The position numbers were made by a program, and so were the translations under genes. Positions 24,834 through 35,300 of a stretch of DNA of 64,000 bases are shown piece by piece. This stretch comes from Acidicapsa acidisoli (GTDB taxonomy: Bacteria > Acidobacteriota > Terriglobia > Terriglobales > Acidobacteriaceae), in NCBI RefSeq assembly GCF_025685625.1, contig NZ_JAGSYI010000007.1, positions 95,116 to 159,115 on the forward strand, in the 5' to 3' direction. Position 1 is the stretch's first letter; each line of letters starts with the position of its first letter. Below the pieces are notes generated by a model, which was not told the origin of the DNA, made no database searches, and saw only the letters and a program-made list of their open reading frames with translations.

Positions 24834-27452
24834 ATGAAATGGCGGCAGATCCGGAAGAGGGACGCAGACCTGGAGCGAGAGCTGAGTTCCGACCTGGAAT
24901 TGGAAGAAGAGGAGCAACGGGAAGCTGGCATTCCCGGAGAAGAGGTTCGCCGCGCAGCTTTGCGCGCATTTGGCAATCCCGCTCTAGTTCGTGAGCAGAC
25001 TCGCGCGGTATGGTCCTGGAACTGGCTTGAATCGTTGACGCGTGACCTACGCTTCAGCCTGCGCACACTTCGTCGCACCCCCAGTTTTACCGTCATCGCC
25101 ATCTCGGTGATGGCGCTAGGCATTGGCGCCAACGTCGCGCTGTTCACGGTGGTGCGAGGCGTCTTACTAAAGCCGTTGCCGTTCCAGGATCCGAATCATC
25201 TTGTCATGGTGTACGAATGGGGCCTTCATGACAACGACGCGAAGGCTTACAACACGGTCTCCGGCGGCATGTATGCTGAGTGGAAGAAGCAGAACCGGAG
25301 TTTCAGCAGTCTCGCACTCGCGCGAGGCAGCCGGGTCGGGCTCTCCGGTTCGGGCGGGCAACTGCCTGAGAAGCTGAGCAGCGCGGAGTTCTCATGGGAC
25401 CTGCTCCGTACGCTGGGCGTGCAGCCCGCCCTGGGCCGCGATTTTGCGCAGGCCGATGACAGCCCTGCGGCCAATGCCACAGTGTTGTTGAGCTGGGGTC
25501 TGTGGAAGCGCCGCTTCAGCGGCGATCCTGCCATCCTGAATAAGACGATATATCTGGACGCTCAACCGTACACAGTCATCGGCATCATGCCCGCTTCGTT
25601 CGATTTTCCTGACCCATCCACACAGCTCTGGACGTCGGTTTACCACGACAGACCAGAGGAACAGATGACCTCGTTCAGCAAGCACATGGTCGGCGTGGTA
25701 GGACGGCTCAAGCCGGGAGTCAGTGCGGACCAGGGCGCGGCCGACCTGAGCCTGATCTCACGTCGCATCCACGATGCCCATCTCAACGACCCATTTGTAT
25801 TCAGAAATGCCAGCAGCCGGCCGTTGCTGGATCACATCGTGGGCGACATCAAGAAGCCTCTCTACGTACTGCTGGAGGCGACCTGCTGCCTGCTTCTGAT
25901 TGCCTGCCTCAATTTGGCCAACCTGCTGGTGGCGCGCGCTGCTGCACGGCGCAAAGAACTGGCTATCCGCACCGCACTGGGTGGTGGCTGGCTACGGCTT
26001 ATACGCGAGCGGTTGATAGAGTGCATGGTACTTTCAACGGTGGGCGGCGCGCTGGGACTTTTGCTTGCGTTCGCCGCGCTTCGTTGGCTGACGCTGATTC
26101 GTCACGACATGAGCCGCGTCGAATCCATTCACATCGACGGTGTGGTGGCAGCGTTTACGGTCGGCGTCATCGTGCTATGCGCGCTGTTTTCCGGGCTCAT
26201 CGCTGCCTTCAGTACCACCGACAAGCGCATTCTCAGTGCGTTGCATGAAGCGTCGCGCTCAGTCAGCGGGGGCCGCGCGCGCGCCACGCTGCGCAAGACG
26301 CTCCTTACACTGGAGGTCGGACTGACGGTGATCCTGCTCATTGGCGCCGGTCTTCTGCTCAAAAGCTACGAACACCTGCGCTCCGCCGACATGGGTTGCA
26401 TCACGCGAGATGTGCTCACCATGCATCTCGGTCTTCCAGATGCCCGCTATCCCACGCCAGCCCAGCGCGCCAACTTTTTTGACACACTGCTGGAGCGCGT
26501 CCGCGCCCTGCCCGGTGTCGATGCGGCGGGCTTTGTCACGGCTGCTCCCGGCCAGGGATACTGGGGCGACTGGGGTTTTACGATCGTCGAACACCCACAC
26601 CTGCCACAAGGCAACGGTCAGTCTGCCATTAACCTCTGGGCCGATCCGAAGTATTTCGCCGCGATGGGAATTCCAATCCTGCGCGGCAGTTCATTCAACG
26701 CAGGCAAACGATTGGATGCGGCCAAAGAAGTCATCATCAGCCAATCGTTCGCCAATCAGTACTTTCCCGGCGAAGACCCCATCGCTAAGCACTTGAATGT
26801 CAAGCTTGAGCATCGCACTGCAGAGATAGCAGGCATCGTCGGAGATACCCGCTACGTGATCGGCGAAAAGCCGCTGCCAACGATGTACTTCCCGCTCGAC
26901 GCCGGCGTCGAGACCGTCGGCACGCTTGTCATTCGCTCACGCCATGGTGTGGAGCAATACGCTCTGCCAGTCGAACGAATCGTCTCCGAGATGGACCACG
27001 ACCTGCCCGTCTCCGACGTGCTCACCATGGACCAGTTGCTGGGCAAGCACACATACGACCAGAGCTTCAACGCGACACTGCTCACGGCTTTCGCAACACT
27101 GTCGCTGCTCATGGCATCCGTAGGCCTGTTCGGTGTGATGTCATACATCGCAACGCAGCGGACGAACGAGATGGGCATTCGTATTGCGTTGGGCGCAAAG
27201 CGCGAAGACGTGATGCGGAAGATCTTGCTGGATGGAATGCGGCCTGCGATCTTCGGTCTTGCCCTGGGACTCGCGGCAAGCATGGAAGCAGGCGCGCTGT
27301 TGCGCGACCTGCTCTATGAGATCAAGCCCCTCGATCCTGCGGTTTTTGCTGCAGTTGCCGCAACTCTGATCGCGGTGGCAGCATTCGCATGTATCGTTCC
27401 CGCTTGGCGCACATCGCACCTCGATCCTATGCAAGCATTGAGAACCGAATAG
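24834..27452 (+). CDS. ADOP-family duplicated FtsX/MacB-type ABC permease
   Basis: An 872-residue protein of the 'acidobacterial duplicated orphan permease' kind. A short cytoplasmic prefix domain (about residues 1-60, with ERELSSDLELEEEE and EVRRAALRAFGN) precedes two MacB_PCD/FtsX units. Each begins with a helix (FTVIAISVMALGIGANVALFTVV at about 85; LLTLEVGLTVILLIGAGLLLKSYE at about 490), a periplasmic core domain and three further helices; the terminal set contains SVGLFGVMSYIATQRTNEMGIRIALGA, the FtsX signature. No ATP-binding gene is adjacent, the usual situation for these 'orphan' permeases. The function is unproven; a mechanotransmission or lipid/peptide efflux role is inferred from MacB. 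It is coupled to the PadR gene. Confidence 0.93.
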   Translation: MKWRQIRKRDADLERELSSDLELEEEEQREAGIPGEEVRRAALRAFGNPALVREQTRAVWSWNWLESLTRDLRFSLRTLRRTPSFTVIAISVMALGIGANVALFTVVRGVLLKPLPFQDPNHLVMVYEWGLHDNDAKAYNTVSGGMYAEWKKQNRSFSSLALARGSRVGLSGSGGQLPEKLSSAEFSWDLLRTLGVQPALGRDFAQADDSPAANATVLLSWGLWKRRFSGDPAILNKTIYLDAQPYTVIGIMPASFDFPDPSTQLWTSVYHDRPEEQMTSFSKHMVGVVGRLKPGVSADQGAADLSLISRRIHDAHLNDPFVFRNASSRPLLDHIVGDIKKPLYVLLEATCCLLLIACLNLANLLVARAAARRKELAIRTALGGGWLRLIRERLIECMVLSTVGGALGLLLAFAALRWLTLIRHDMSRVESIHIDGVVAAFTVGVIVLCALFSGLIAAFSTTDKRILSALHEASRSVSGGRARATLRKTLLTLEVGLTVILLIGAGLLLKSYEHLRSADMGCITRDVLTMHLGLPDARYPTPAQRANFFDTLLERVRALPGVDAAGFVTAAPGQGYWGDWGFTIVEHPHLPQGNGQSAINLWADPKYFAAMGIPILRGSSFNAGKRLDAAKEVIISQSFANQYFPGEDPIAKHLNVKLEHRTAEIAGIVGDTRYVIGEKPLPTMYFPLDAGVETVGTLVIRSRHGVEQYALPVERIVSEMDHDLPVSDVLTMDQLLGKHTYDQSFNATLLTAFATLSLLMASVGLFGVMSYIATQRTNEMGIRIALGAKREDVMRKILLDGMRPAIFGLALGLAASMEAGALLRDLLYEIKPLDPAVFAAVAATLIAVAAFACIVPAWRTSHLDPMQALRTE

Positions 27453-27695
27453 GCTGATAATCCCGCAGTCTCCCGAAGGCACTCTTGACTGACGATCTTC
27501 GCCTCGATGGCAGTTCAGGCGGCACAACAATCAGAGATACGTTTCCACACTGGTTGACAGGAAGCCTTGAAGTAGCTCTATCTGAAGGTGTATACAGGGA
27601 AAGTAAGCGCCACGCGTTTTCCTGATCGGACGCGACGGCCATCATAAGAATACACAGCCATCGGCAGCCTTCACAGATTCGAAATGGTGAATTGA

Positions 27696-29108
27696 ATGAA
27701 GATGTTCGGCAAGCTGATCGTCGTCGGATGCGTTGTCTTCGGGCTGATCCAACTGATTCGGCCCAGCATCCCGGACACGTCTCCGACAGCCGAGTTGCAG
27801 GCACCTCCTGAAGTTAGACAAGTCCTCCAGAAAGATTGCTATAGCTGTCACTCAGACCAGCGCCGCCTCTCCTGGTTTGATCAGATTGTGCCTGCCTACT
27901 GGCTGGTGCGGCATGACGTTCTGACCGCGCGAAAGCATCTCAACTTCTCAACGCTGGGCTCCAAACCAGCCGCCGCGCAAAGAGCTACGCTTTATGAGGC
28001 TGTGAACATGATTCAGCTCGGAGCCATGCCGTTGCCACAATTCGTTGCACTGCACCCGGACGCAAAGGTGACGCCGGAAGAGCTCTCAACATTGAAGGCA
28101 TATCTCTCCCCATGGACATCTGTGCCCGCCCAACCTGCAAGTTCGTCCTCGAATAACAGTACGATGCAGATTGCACCGGCTACGAATCCGGCTCAAGCCG
28201 TCCCACGAGCCTCATTGGTATCTGTTGCACCAGAGCCGGATGGATTCCCTTTCGATCCCAGCTTTGAAAAATGGACGCTAATCAGCACAACCGATCGCGG
28301 TGACAATAGTTCCTTCCGATTCATCCTCGGCAATGACATCGCCGCAAGATCTGCGCAGACAGGCGCAATCTCGCCGTGGTCAGACGGCGCGCGCTTCGCC
28401 AAGATCGCTTGGCAACAGGAGATCGGTTCTGATGGCCTTGTGCATCCCGGTAAGTTCATTCAAGTAGAACTAATGTCGAAGTCGGCCCAGCGTTACAAAA
28501 GCACTGAGGGATGGGGCTGGGGACGCTGGCGCGGGCTAAACTTGAAACCCTACGGAGCGGATGAGCACTTTGTCAACGAATGTACTGGTTGCCACCAGCC
28601 TGTGCGCGGCGACGACTACGTCTATACACTGCCAATGACAAATGCCAAGATGAACCGCGACAATGTTGTGAACAACGCTGCCGCCGCGCTGCCATCAGGT
28701 TTGCCTTATCAGCCATTGGCGTGGAGTCCCATCACCATGTACGTTGACCCGAGGGATCGGACTACGGCAGCACTCTTTGGAAACGATATAGCCATGCAAG
28801 CTGTCCGTGGACTGGAACGCGCGACAACAGATACGACAAGCAGCCCGAAGTATCCTGCTGGCGCTGTGCTGGCCCTTGTCACCTGGGCGCAACGCGATGA
28901 TCCTCACTGGTTTGGTGGCCGTATCCCAAACGCGACCCAATCCGTCGAATTCGTTAAGATCGGTGATGGCGGACAAAGCGACAACCAACTAAACACAGCC
29001 TATCGTCGCTTCGCCGGAACAGGGCTCTCAGAAGAGAGCGTCGCAGCGAGTGCAGGTGCTCAACGAATCAGGTTCATGTTAGGACTCGCCCCGGTTCAGC
29101 TTCCGTAA
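27696..29108 (+). CDS. Fused Haem_bd and cytochrome P460 protein, exported
   Basis: A 470-residue protein with an N-terminal signal anchor (LIVVGCVVFGLIQLI). The first domain holds a c-type haem site, CYSCH at residues 48-52, in the Haem_bd context (KDCYSCHSDQRRLSWFDQIVPAYWLVRHDV and GAMPLPQF). A proline/serine linker follows at about 145-180. The second domain resembles cytochrome P460 (DPSFEKWTLISTTDRGDNSSFRFILGNDIAARS, WSDGARFAKIAW), with a second CxxCH (CTGCH, 296-300). P460 domains are c-haem enzymes with a Lys cross-link that act on hydroxylamine, NO or hydrogen peroxide in known cases. About 140 residues follow the second haem and include no further CxxCH. The gene has its own upstream gap of 243 bases. 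Confidence 0.84.
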   Translation: MKMFGKLIVVGCVVFGLIQLIRPSIPDTSPTAELQAPPEVRQVLQKDCYSCHSDQRRLSWFDQIVPAYWLVRHDVLTARKHLNFSTLGSKPAAAQRATLYEAVNMIQLGAMPLPQFVALHPDAKVTPEELSTLKAYLSPWTSVPAQPASSSSNNSTMQIAPATNPAQAVPRASLVSVAPEPDGFPFDPSFEKWTLISTTDRGDNSSFRFILGNDIAARSAQTGAISPWSDGARFAKIAWQQEIGSDGLVHPGKFIQVELMSKSAQRYKSTEGWGWGRWRGLNLKPYGADEHFVNECTGCHQPVRGDDYVYTLPMTNAKMNRDNVVNNAAAALPSGLPYQPLAWSPITMYVDPRDRTTAALFGNDIAMQAVRGLERATTDTTSSPKYPAGAVLALVTWAQRDDPHWFGGRIPNATQSVEFVKIGDGGQSDNQLNTAYRRFAGTGLSEESVAASAGAQRIRFMLGLAPVQLP

Positions 29109-29131
29109 GCGGGTCAACCATGTTGTGCAAC

Positions 29132-29147
29132 AGTGCATGAATGCACT
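29132..29147. terminator. Short inverted repeat between convergent genes
   Basis: AGTGCAT (29132-29138) and ATGCACT (29141-29147) form a perfect 7-bp dyad with a 2-base spacer in the 43-base gap between the P460 gene and the convergent glycosidase. The loop is too small for a good RNA hairpin and there is no T tract, so the role in termination is doubtful. Confidence 0.25.
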
Positions 29148-29151
29148 CCCA

Positions 29152-30750
29152 TCACATGCAGCTATTGTTGTGCGCAGACGGAAGGCTAAGAAAAGTCACG
29201 CTGGAAGGCGCCAGTCGGATGAAACCTTTCTTTAGCTCATCTGCCTTCAACGACCCAATGGATCCATCCGATTCGGCTCTCAGTTCCCTGCCGTTCAGCA
29301 TCACGGTTGTACTTGTCAGTTCGTGAGCCGTAAGAGTGAATTCCTCGGAGGGCACCGGTAACGCGAGCACCTGTTCGTGTTCCGTATCGATGTTCAAAGC
29401 CACAAGAGCGACCGCACCCTTTCCGTCCTTCGAGCAATGAGCATAGACTCTGAGGCTCTGATTCCTGGGAACGCCAGGATCGAGCACCACATCGCCCATA
29501 GTGCGTTTCCAAAGGAGGGCCGCCCAGTAATCTGGCTTGGGATCGAGAGTGTCCTCATTGAGCAACCCATAGTCGCTCGACGCGAGGGTGTTGTGCATTA
29601 CCACTTTCACGCCTTTCTGCGCAAGAATGCCGAGCTGATTCAGATAGCGGAACGTGTCGACGAATTCCCCCGCCCACTGGTCTCCTCCGCAGGCGGCTTC
29701 TGCGGTCTCCGAAAGCCACATGGGTTTGCCCGGCAAGTACTTATCTCGCAGCTTTTCGTAAAATGCCTCCGCAATATTCGTGCGATCCAGCCATTCTGCC
29801 GTGAGCGATTTGTCGACGCTCATGTTCCCCATGCAGCGTCGCGATACTGCACCGTAAAAGTGATACGAAAATGCATCGAAAATTGGCCCCGTCGCTTTCA
29901 CTATGTCTTCGGTGCCGATCAGATTCATTTTCACGCCAGCAGGCGCGAGTGAAACTCCTTCGCCAACGCCTCCCGGACCGAGAAAGATCGTTTGTGGCGA
30001 TTCATTTCGCAGGAAAGTTTCGAAGACCTTTGCGTCTCTCGCAAATGTTTCGGCATCGTACCCTGCCGGAGCTCCGCCCGGTCCCGGAAATGTCGGTTCA
30101 TTCATGAACTCGCTTGCCGCGATCTTGCCGCCAATGCTCTTTGTGTATTCGACGAAAGCCTTGGCCTGCGCAGAAGTCCACACGCCATTCGCGTCACGCG
30201 TTCCTGCGCTGATCGCCAAAGATGTCACGAGATCGTCATCAACAGCATGGGCAAAATCGACAACTTCTTTCCATTCTGTCCGCGTCAGGACGCCTTTGAA
30301 GCCTTTCGGAGGTTCGGTCAATGCGGGATTGTCGTCGTTCTGAAAATAAGTACTGTTTTGCCAGGTTCCGCTGACCCGGACATAGGAGGGCCCAAGCTGC
30401 TGGGCGAGCTTTCTAAGCCGGGGACTCGCGAGGTTGATGGGTGGCCTGTATTGATAGAGGCTCGGACTCATGCCGACCTGCTGATTCGCCTCAGCGGACG
30501 CTGCCGGCTTCGAGGTAGCTTGCCCGTCTGCGGCTGACTTGTACGGCTTCCAGAAGCGGCCGCCCGTCACCTCGACCATTTCGACATTGTAGGAGACAAA
30601 ACGCTGATCCACCGTGCCCAGCTTCGACATCTTCGACGGCGCTACAGGGATCGCAGATTTCTCCTGAGCCAATAACACGAGCGCCCCAGCAGTGAAGAAA
30701 GCAATCGAAAGGGCTGTGCGGACCCCCTGCGTCTTCGTGTTCAATCTCAT
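29152..30750 (-). CDS. Secreted glycoside hydrolase, GH79/heparanase-like
   Basis: A 532-residue exported (beta/alpha)8 glycosidase. It starts at ATG 30750 with AGGAG six bases upstream, and a signal peptide spans about residues 10-29. The acid/base glutamate is in ASEFMNEP (Glu218) and the nucleophile in MWLSETAEAACGG (Glu348), matching the clan GH-A 'NEP' and 'WLxET' layout of the heparanase/GH79 family. FVSYNVEMVEVTGGRFW at about 51-67 matches the start of the barrel, and a C-terminal beta-sandwich (about 440-532) is present. Family members cleave beta-glucuronides, so a plant or bacterial uronic-acid polysaccharide is the likely substrate. Low-complexity alanine/serine around residues 71-92 looks like a linker insertion. 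Confidence 0.83.
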   Translation of the reverse strand: MRLNTKTQGVRTALSIAFFTAGALVLLAQEKSAIPVAPSKMSKLGTVDQRFVSYNVEMVEVTGGRFWKPYKSAADGQATSKPAASAEANQQVGMSPSLYQYRPPINLASPRLRKLAQQLGPSYVRVSGTWQNSTYFQNDDNPALTEPPKGFKGVLTRTEWKEVVDFAHAVDDDLVTSLAISAGTRDANGVWTSAQAKAFVEYTKSIGGKIAASEFMNEPTFPGPGGAPAGYDAETFARDAKVFETFLRNESPQTIFLGPGGVGEGVSLAPAGVKMNLIGTEDIVKATGPIFDAFSYHFYGAVSRRCMGNMSVDKSLTAEWLDRTNIAEAFYEKLRDKYLPGKPMWLSETAEAACGGDQWAGEFVDTFRYLNQLGILAQKGVKVVMHNTLASSDYGLLNEDTLDPKPDYWAALLWKRTMGDVVLDPGVPRNQSLRVYAHCSKDGKGAVALVALNIDTEHEQVLALPVPSEEFTLTAHELTSTTVMLNGRELRAESDGSIGSLKADELKKGFIRLAPSSVTFLSLPSAHNNSCM

Positions 30751-30853
30751 GGCTTACTCCTGCAAGTCTCGCCGCTCGGGAAGTAGCAACAATTGATGAA
30801 TGGAGCTGATGAATAGAGCCTACACCAACTCAAGCAATACGACCCCGTTCGGC

Positions 30854-30889
30854 ATGCCGTCGCGCAGGCGAAGTCCTGCGCAACGGCAT
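30854..30889 (-). terminator. Strong hairpin after the tripartite efflux operon
   Basis: ATGCCGT-c-GCGCAGG (30854-30868) pairs with CCTGCGC-a-ACGGCAT (30875-30889): 14 bp with one C/A mismatch and a 6-base loop. It lies 27 bases past the stop of the leftward TolC-like gene and before the next leftward gene. There is no U tract, so it may act with Rho or protect the 3' end. Confidence 0.55.
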
Positions 30890-30915
30890 CGACGCCCGCC
30901 ACCACACTTTTCGTT

Positions 30916-32361
30916 CTATGGGGCAAGCTGACCACGCGCATAGTCCAGCGAACGCAGAGACAGCAAGTAGTCGTATCGCGCATTCACTGCCGCAACTTCC
31001 GCCTGAGTGCTTTGCAGTTGAGCTTGGCTGAGTTCCACGATTGAACTGAGTCCCAGCTTATACCGGGTTTGTGCGAGAGCGAGCGCCTGAGCGGTTTGTT
31101 GCCGGAATTGATCGGCAACCGCAATGCGCCGAAACGCGGTCTGTGCATTCAAGATGGCAATGCGGACGTCCCGGGCGATGGTGTCGGAGACATCCTGCTC
31201 CTGCTTCTCAGCGGCCTTCTGACGCAGCCGAGCCTCCTGCGCCTCGGCATCAATGCGGAATCCAGTAAACAAAGGCAGATTCAGGTTCACTCCCCCAGCG
31301 GCGTACCAGTGGGGAACGAAAATTCCGTCCGGTGCGATGGGAGTGACTCCTCCCATCGCCAAGGCGGATATGGTCGGAAGATGCTGCAGTTGCTGCGCGC
31401 TGGCAAACTTCTGGTCGGCCGCTGCGTTGAGCCGCAGAGCCTGAAGGTCGGGACGCTGGGCTTGCGCGGTCGCATTCATAGCAGCAGAACTATTCGGCGA
31501 CGGAGGAGGAGGTAGTGCGGTCTCGGGATCTTCGATGGCTTGATATAACGTGTCGGCAGGTGTCGCCAGAACAGCCGCAAGAGCGGCCCTCGCGGAGTCG
31601 ACTGCGTTTTCGGCGTCCAGTTGCAGCAGTTGCGCCTGAGAGAGATCGGCGGATGCAATGTTGAGGTCCAGATCGCTCTTGAGTGCGCTTTTGGTGAGTG
31701 CCGAAATAAGCTTTTGTACGTCGCCGCGTGCTACAACCGTTGCTCTGGCGACGTCGAGCAAGGACTGTGTGTTGAGCAGGCGATAAAAGGCCTGATCCGT
31801 TGCCAATAAAACATCCTGCTCAGTAGCGAGTGCGGTCTGGTCCTGGGCTTTCTGTTGCAGTTTGCTGGTCGCAACGAGATCGCGTGTGCGGCCGAAGTCG
31901 GTGATCAGTTGCGAGAAAGAGCCTCCGGTGCCGGCGTGCGTATAGAGGCGCGAATCGGTGAGAGCACCGGCACCGATGCGGCCTCCATCCTCTGCCTTCG
32001 ACGCGGTAATGGCGCCGGAGATCTGGGGCAGTAAGCCCGACCGCGTCTCTCGCGTGACTTGTCCGGCGGCCAGAGCGAGAAGACGACTTGCCGTGATACG
32101 CGGATTATTCTTGAGTGCGAGGCGTTCCGCATCGGCGCGGCTGATCGAGGTGGTGCCGATGGCAGGATCAATGAGAGGCTGCTGTCGATCCGGCGCTGGA
32201 GTGGCTGCTTGAGACTGAGGTGAGCCAAAGTTCGAACTGGCAGTCGCAAGCGTCAAAGAGACGGAGGAAGGCTGCGGGGCCGTGGGGAGACTGGTGGCGC
32301 TACTCTGCGCGAGCGCAGATAGGGGAGCGGTGAATAAGAGACTGATAAGCCAGCTTCTCAT
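30916..32361 (-). CDS. TolC-family outer-membrane efflux channel
   Basis: A 481-residue outer-membrane factor. The signal peptide is MRSWLISLLFTAPLSALAQ, without a lipobox Cys, so it is TolC-like rather than OprM-like. Two OEP repeats are visible, rich in Ala/Gln/Leu coiled helices; each contains the usual pattern (ERLALKNNPRITASRLLALAAGQ early, RYKLGLSSIVELSQAQLQSTQAEVAAVNARYDYLLS late). It should form the trimeric exit duct for the adaptor and pump encoded upstream. Its ATG overlaps the stop codon of the RND pump gene (ATGA), so the three genes are translationally coupled. The proline/serine-rich segment after the signal peptide (about 20-60) is a common acidobacterial extension. Confidence 0.93.
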   Translation of the reverse strand: MRSWLISLLFTAPLSALAQSSATSLPTAPQPSSVSLTLATASSNFGSPQSQAATPAPDRQQPLIDPAIGTTSISRADAERLALKNNPRITASRLLALAAGQVTRETRSGLLPQISGAITASKAEDGGRIGAGALTDSRLYTHAGTGGSFSQLITDFGRTRDLVATSKLQQKAQDQTALATEQDVLLATDQAFYRLLNTQSLLDVARATVVARGDVQKLISALTKSALKSDLDLNIASADLSQAQLLQLDAENAVDSARAALAAVLATPADTLYQAIEDPETALPPPPSPNSSAAMNATAQAQRPDLQALRLNAAADQKFASAQQLQHLPTISALAMGGVTPIAPDGIFVPHWYAAGGVNLNLPLFTGFRIDAEAQEARLRQKAAEKQEQDVSDTIARDVRIAILNAQTAFRRIAVADQFRQQTAQALALAQTRYKLGLSSIVELSQAQLQSTQAEVAAVNARYDYLLSLRSLDYARGQLAP

Positions 32362-35300
32362 GCGGTCACCTCAAAGGCCTGCGATGAATCTCCCGAAGAG
32401 GCAGTGCCCGCACGCTCTTTGCGAGTTTCGATGCGGCGATGTATGAGCAGATAGGCGCTCGGCACGAGGAAAACCGTCACTATACCGGAGACGGTAAGGC
32501 CACCGAGAATCGCTCGCGCAAGCGGTGCGTATTGTTCACTACCGGCCTCAAGCGCAAGCGCCATTGGGATGAGGCCGAGCACCGTGGCGAGCGTCGTCAT
32601 CAGGATTGGACGCAGGCGCACCTTGCAGGCCGTAATGATCGCCTCTTCGAGCTTGAGTCCCTGATGGCGCAACTGCCCCGTGAACTCGACGATTAGGATG
32701 CTGTCCGACACCACGATGCCAGTCATCATCAGGACACCCATGAGGCTCATGATGTTGATAGTGGTGCCCGTAGCCAGGAGGAAAAGGATCACGCCCGAGA
32801 TGCCGGGAGGGATGGCTAACAGGATAATGACGGGATCAACGAACGAGGCGAACTGCGCCATCAGGATGAGGAAGACGAGCACGATCGACAGGATGAGGCC
32901 GGTTGCAAAGGACTTAAAGGACTCATTCATATAAATGACAGAGCCTCGCACCGTGAGGACAGTACCATGAGGCGGATGAGCCTCTGCGATGATCCTGTTT
33001 ACGTCACTGCTGATAGTGGACAGGTTCTCCGCCTTCGGCATCACGTAGACATCGAAGACCCTCCGGAGTTGATAGTGATCGACTTCGGTTGGCGTGTTGA
33101 TCGACCGGATCGATGCAACTGTTTCCAGTGGCGTCGTGGTCTTGCCGTCAGGAGATCGCAATGGGATCTGCTTGAAGTCATTCAGCGTTTGAACCTGTGT
33201 CTCTGGATACTGAACAGTGAGCATATAGTTGTTGCCGCTCTTCGGGTCAATCCAGTAACTCGGGGCAACCACGCCGTTCGAGGTCATGGCCGTGATCACG
33301 CTATCGACAACGGTCTCCGGAGTCAGACCTTCAAGGCTTGCCTGCTGGCGATCGATGTCAAGCGCAAGGCCAGGGTAGTCGATGTCCTGAGGGATCAGAA
33401 CATCGCTTACACCACGGAGTGCTCGCATCTTTTGTGCAAGCTGCCGCGCTACGGCATATCCGCCCTCCATGTCGTTGCTGCTTACCTGGATGTCAAAGGG
33501 CGCGGGAAGCCCCTGATTGACGATTGAATCGACGAGTCCTCCGGATTGAAAGTAGGTCTCAATGGATGGAAGATCGGCAGCGAGTTTGGTTCGCACTCGC
33601 TGCATATACGCAAAGCTGCTGAGACTGTGATCTTCCTTCAAACTTACCTGGACAAAAGCGGTGTGCATTCCCGAGTTGGAGGTGTAGATCGCCGAAAGAT
33701 CGGGTGTGACTCCGATGTTCGAGACAATCATGTTGAGATCTTTCGGAGCCACGACCTCGCGAACATCTTCCTCGACGCGAGCGATGTACTGGTCGGTGAG
33801 TTCAATGCGCGTGCCGGTAGGGGCCTTGATGCTGATCACAAATTGGCCAGGATCGGTGCGCGGAAAATAGGCGCGGCCAAGGAACGGAGCCAGTGCAAAA
33901 CTAAGTACCACAAAGATGGAAAAGACCGTAATGACCAGCGCAGGCCTGCCTAAACAGTAGTGAATCGCTTTGTCGTAATGTTCTTGAAGCCAGCCGAATC
34001 CCAGATTGAAGTGATGGACAATCTTGGCAAAGAAAGTGGTTTGACCGTGACCGCCACGCATATGTTCAGGGACTGGATCATCCTTCTGCGCGGACTCATG
34101 CTCTATGCCATGTCCGGTGTCCTTGATAAATCTAGAGCAGAAGAGCGGTACGACGGTCATCGCGACGACGTAAGAGCAGAAGAGTGCAATAACTACTGCA
34201 AGTGCGAGAGCCGTAAACAGGTACTTGCTAACGCCCGTGAGCAGCACCACCGGAAAGAAGACAATGGCTGTGCTGAACGTAGCCGCCAATACAGCAAGCT
34301 GAACCTCCTTACCGCCCTCCTGCGAAGCCTTGACTGGATCTTCACCCATCTCAAAATGGCGGAAGATGTTCTCGAGCACAACCACCGAGTTGTCGATAAG
34401 GCGGGATAACACGAGCGCCATGCCACCAAGCACCATCGTGTTGATCGAGTCGCCGAATGCGTTTAGTACCAGGAAGGTCGCGATGCACGAGATCGGGATC
34501 GATAGAAGGACTGCAATCGTGGCACGCACGTTACCGAGAAACAGAAGGATCATGATGCCGGTGAGACAAAGGCCGATCGAACCCTCGCTGATCACGTTCT
34601 TGATGGCGGTTTTGACAAACACCGATTGATCGAAAACCACGCTGGTCTTCAATTGCTGCGGGATGTCGAGCAGATGAGCCGTGGCTTTGCGGACTCCATT
34701 GACAATGGTGATCGTGTTGGAGTCGCCACCCTGTTTGAGGACTGGAATGTAGACGGAGTGCTGTCCGTCGACGCGCACAATGTTGGTCTGGAGTGCTCCG
34801 CCATCGACGGCATGACCAACATCGCCGACGAGGATGGATGCATTGCCGACTGTCTTGAGCGGGATGCTGTTCACGTCGTCGGGCGTCGGCACCTGGCTGT
34901 TGGCGTAAATGTTGTAGTCCTTAGGGCCGATGCGGACATCTCCTGCAGGCAGGATGAGGTTTGACTCGTTGACCGCATGAACAACATCCATGACGCCGAG
35001 TTGCGAAGCTTGCAGCTTCAACGGATCGACGTAGATCATAATCTGCCTGTATGTTCCCCCATATGGCTGAGGAACTGAAGCACCTGGGACATTGGCTACC
35101 TGGTTTCGGACGGTAAACTGCGCGACATCCTTCAATTGCGTCTGATTCATCCCCGCGCCTTTCAGCGTAATCAGACAAACCGGAAGGTTCGCCGCGTCGA
35201 AGCTGAGTACCACAGGCGGCAGAGTCCCCGGAGGCAGGCGGCGCAGGTTTGCCATTGCCAAATTCGAGATGCCGCTCACGGCCGCCGTTGGATCGGTACC

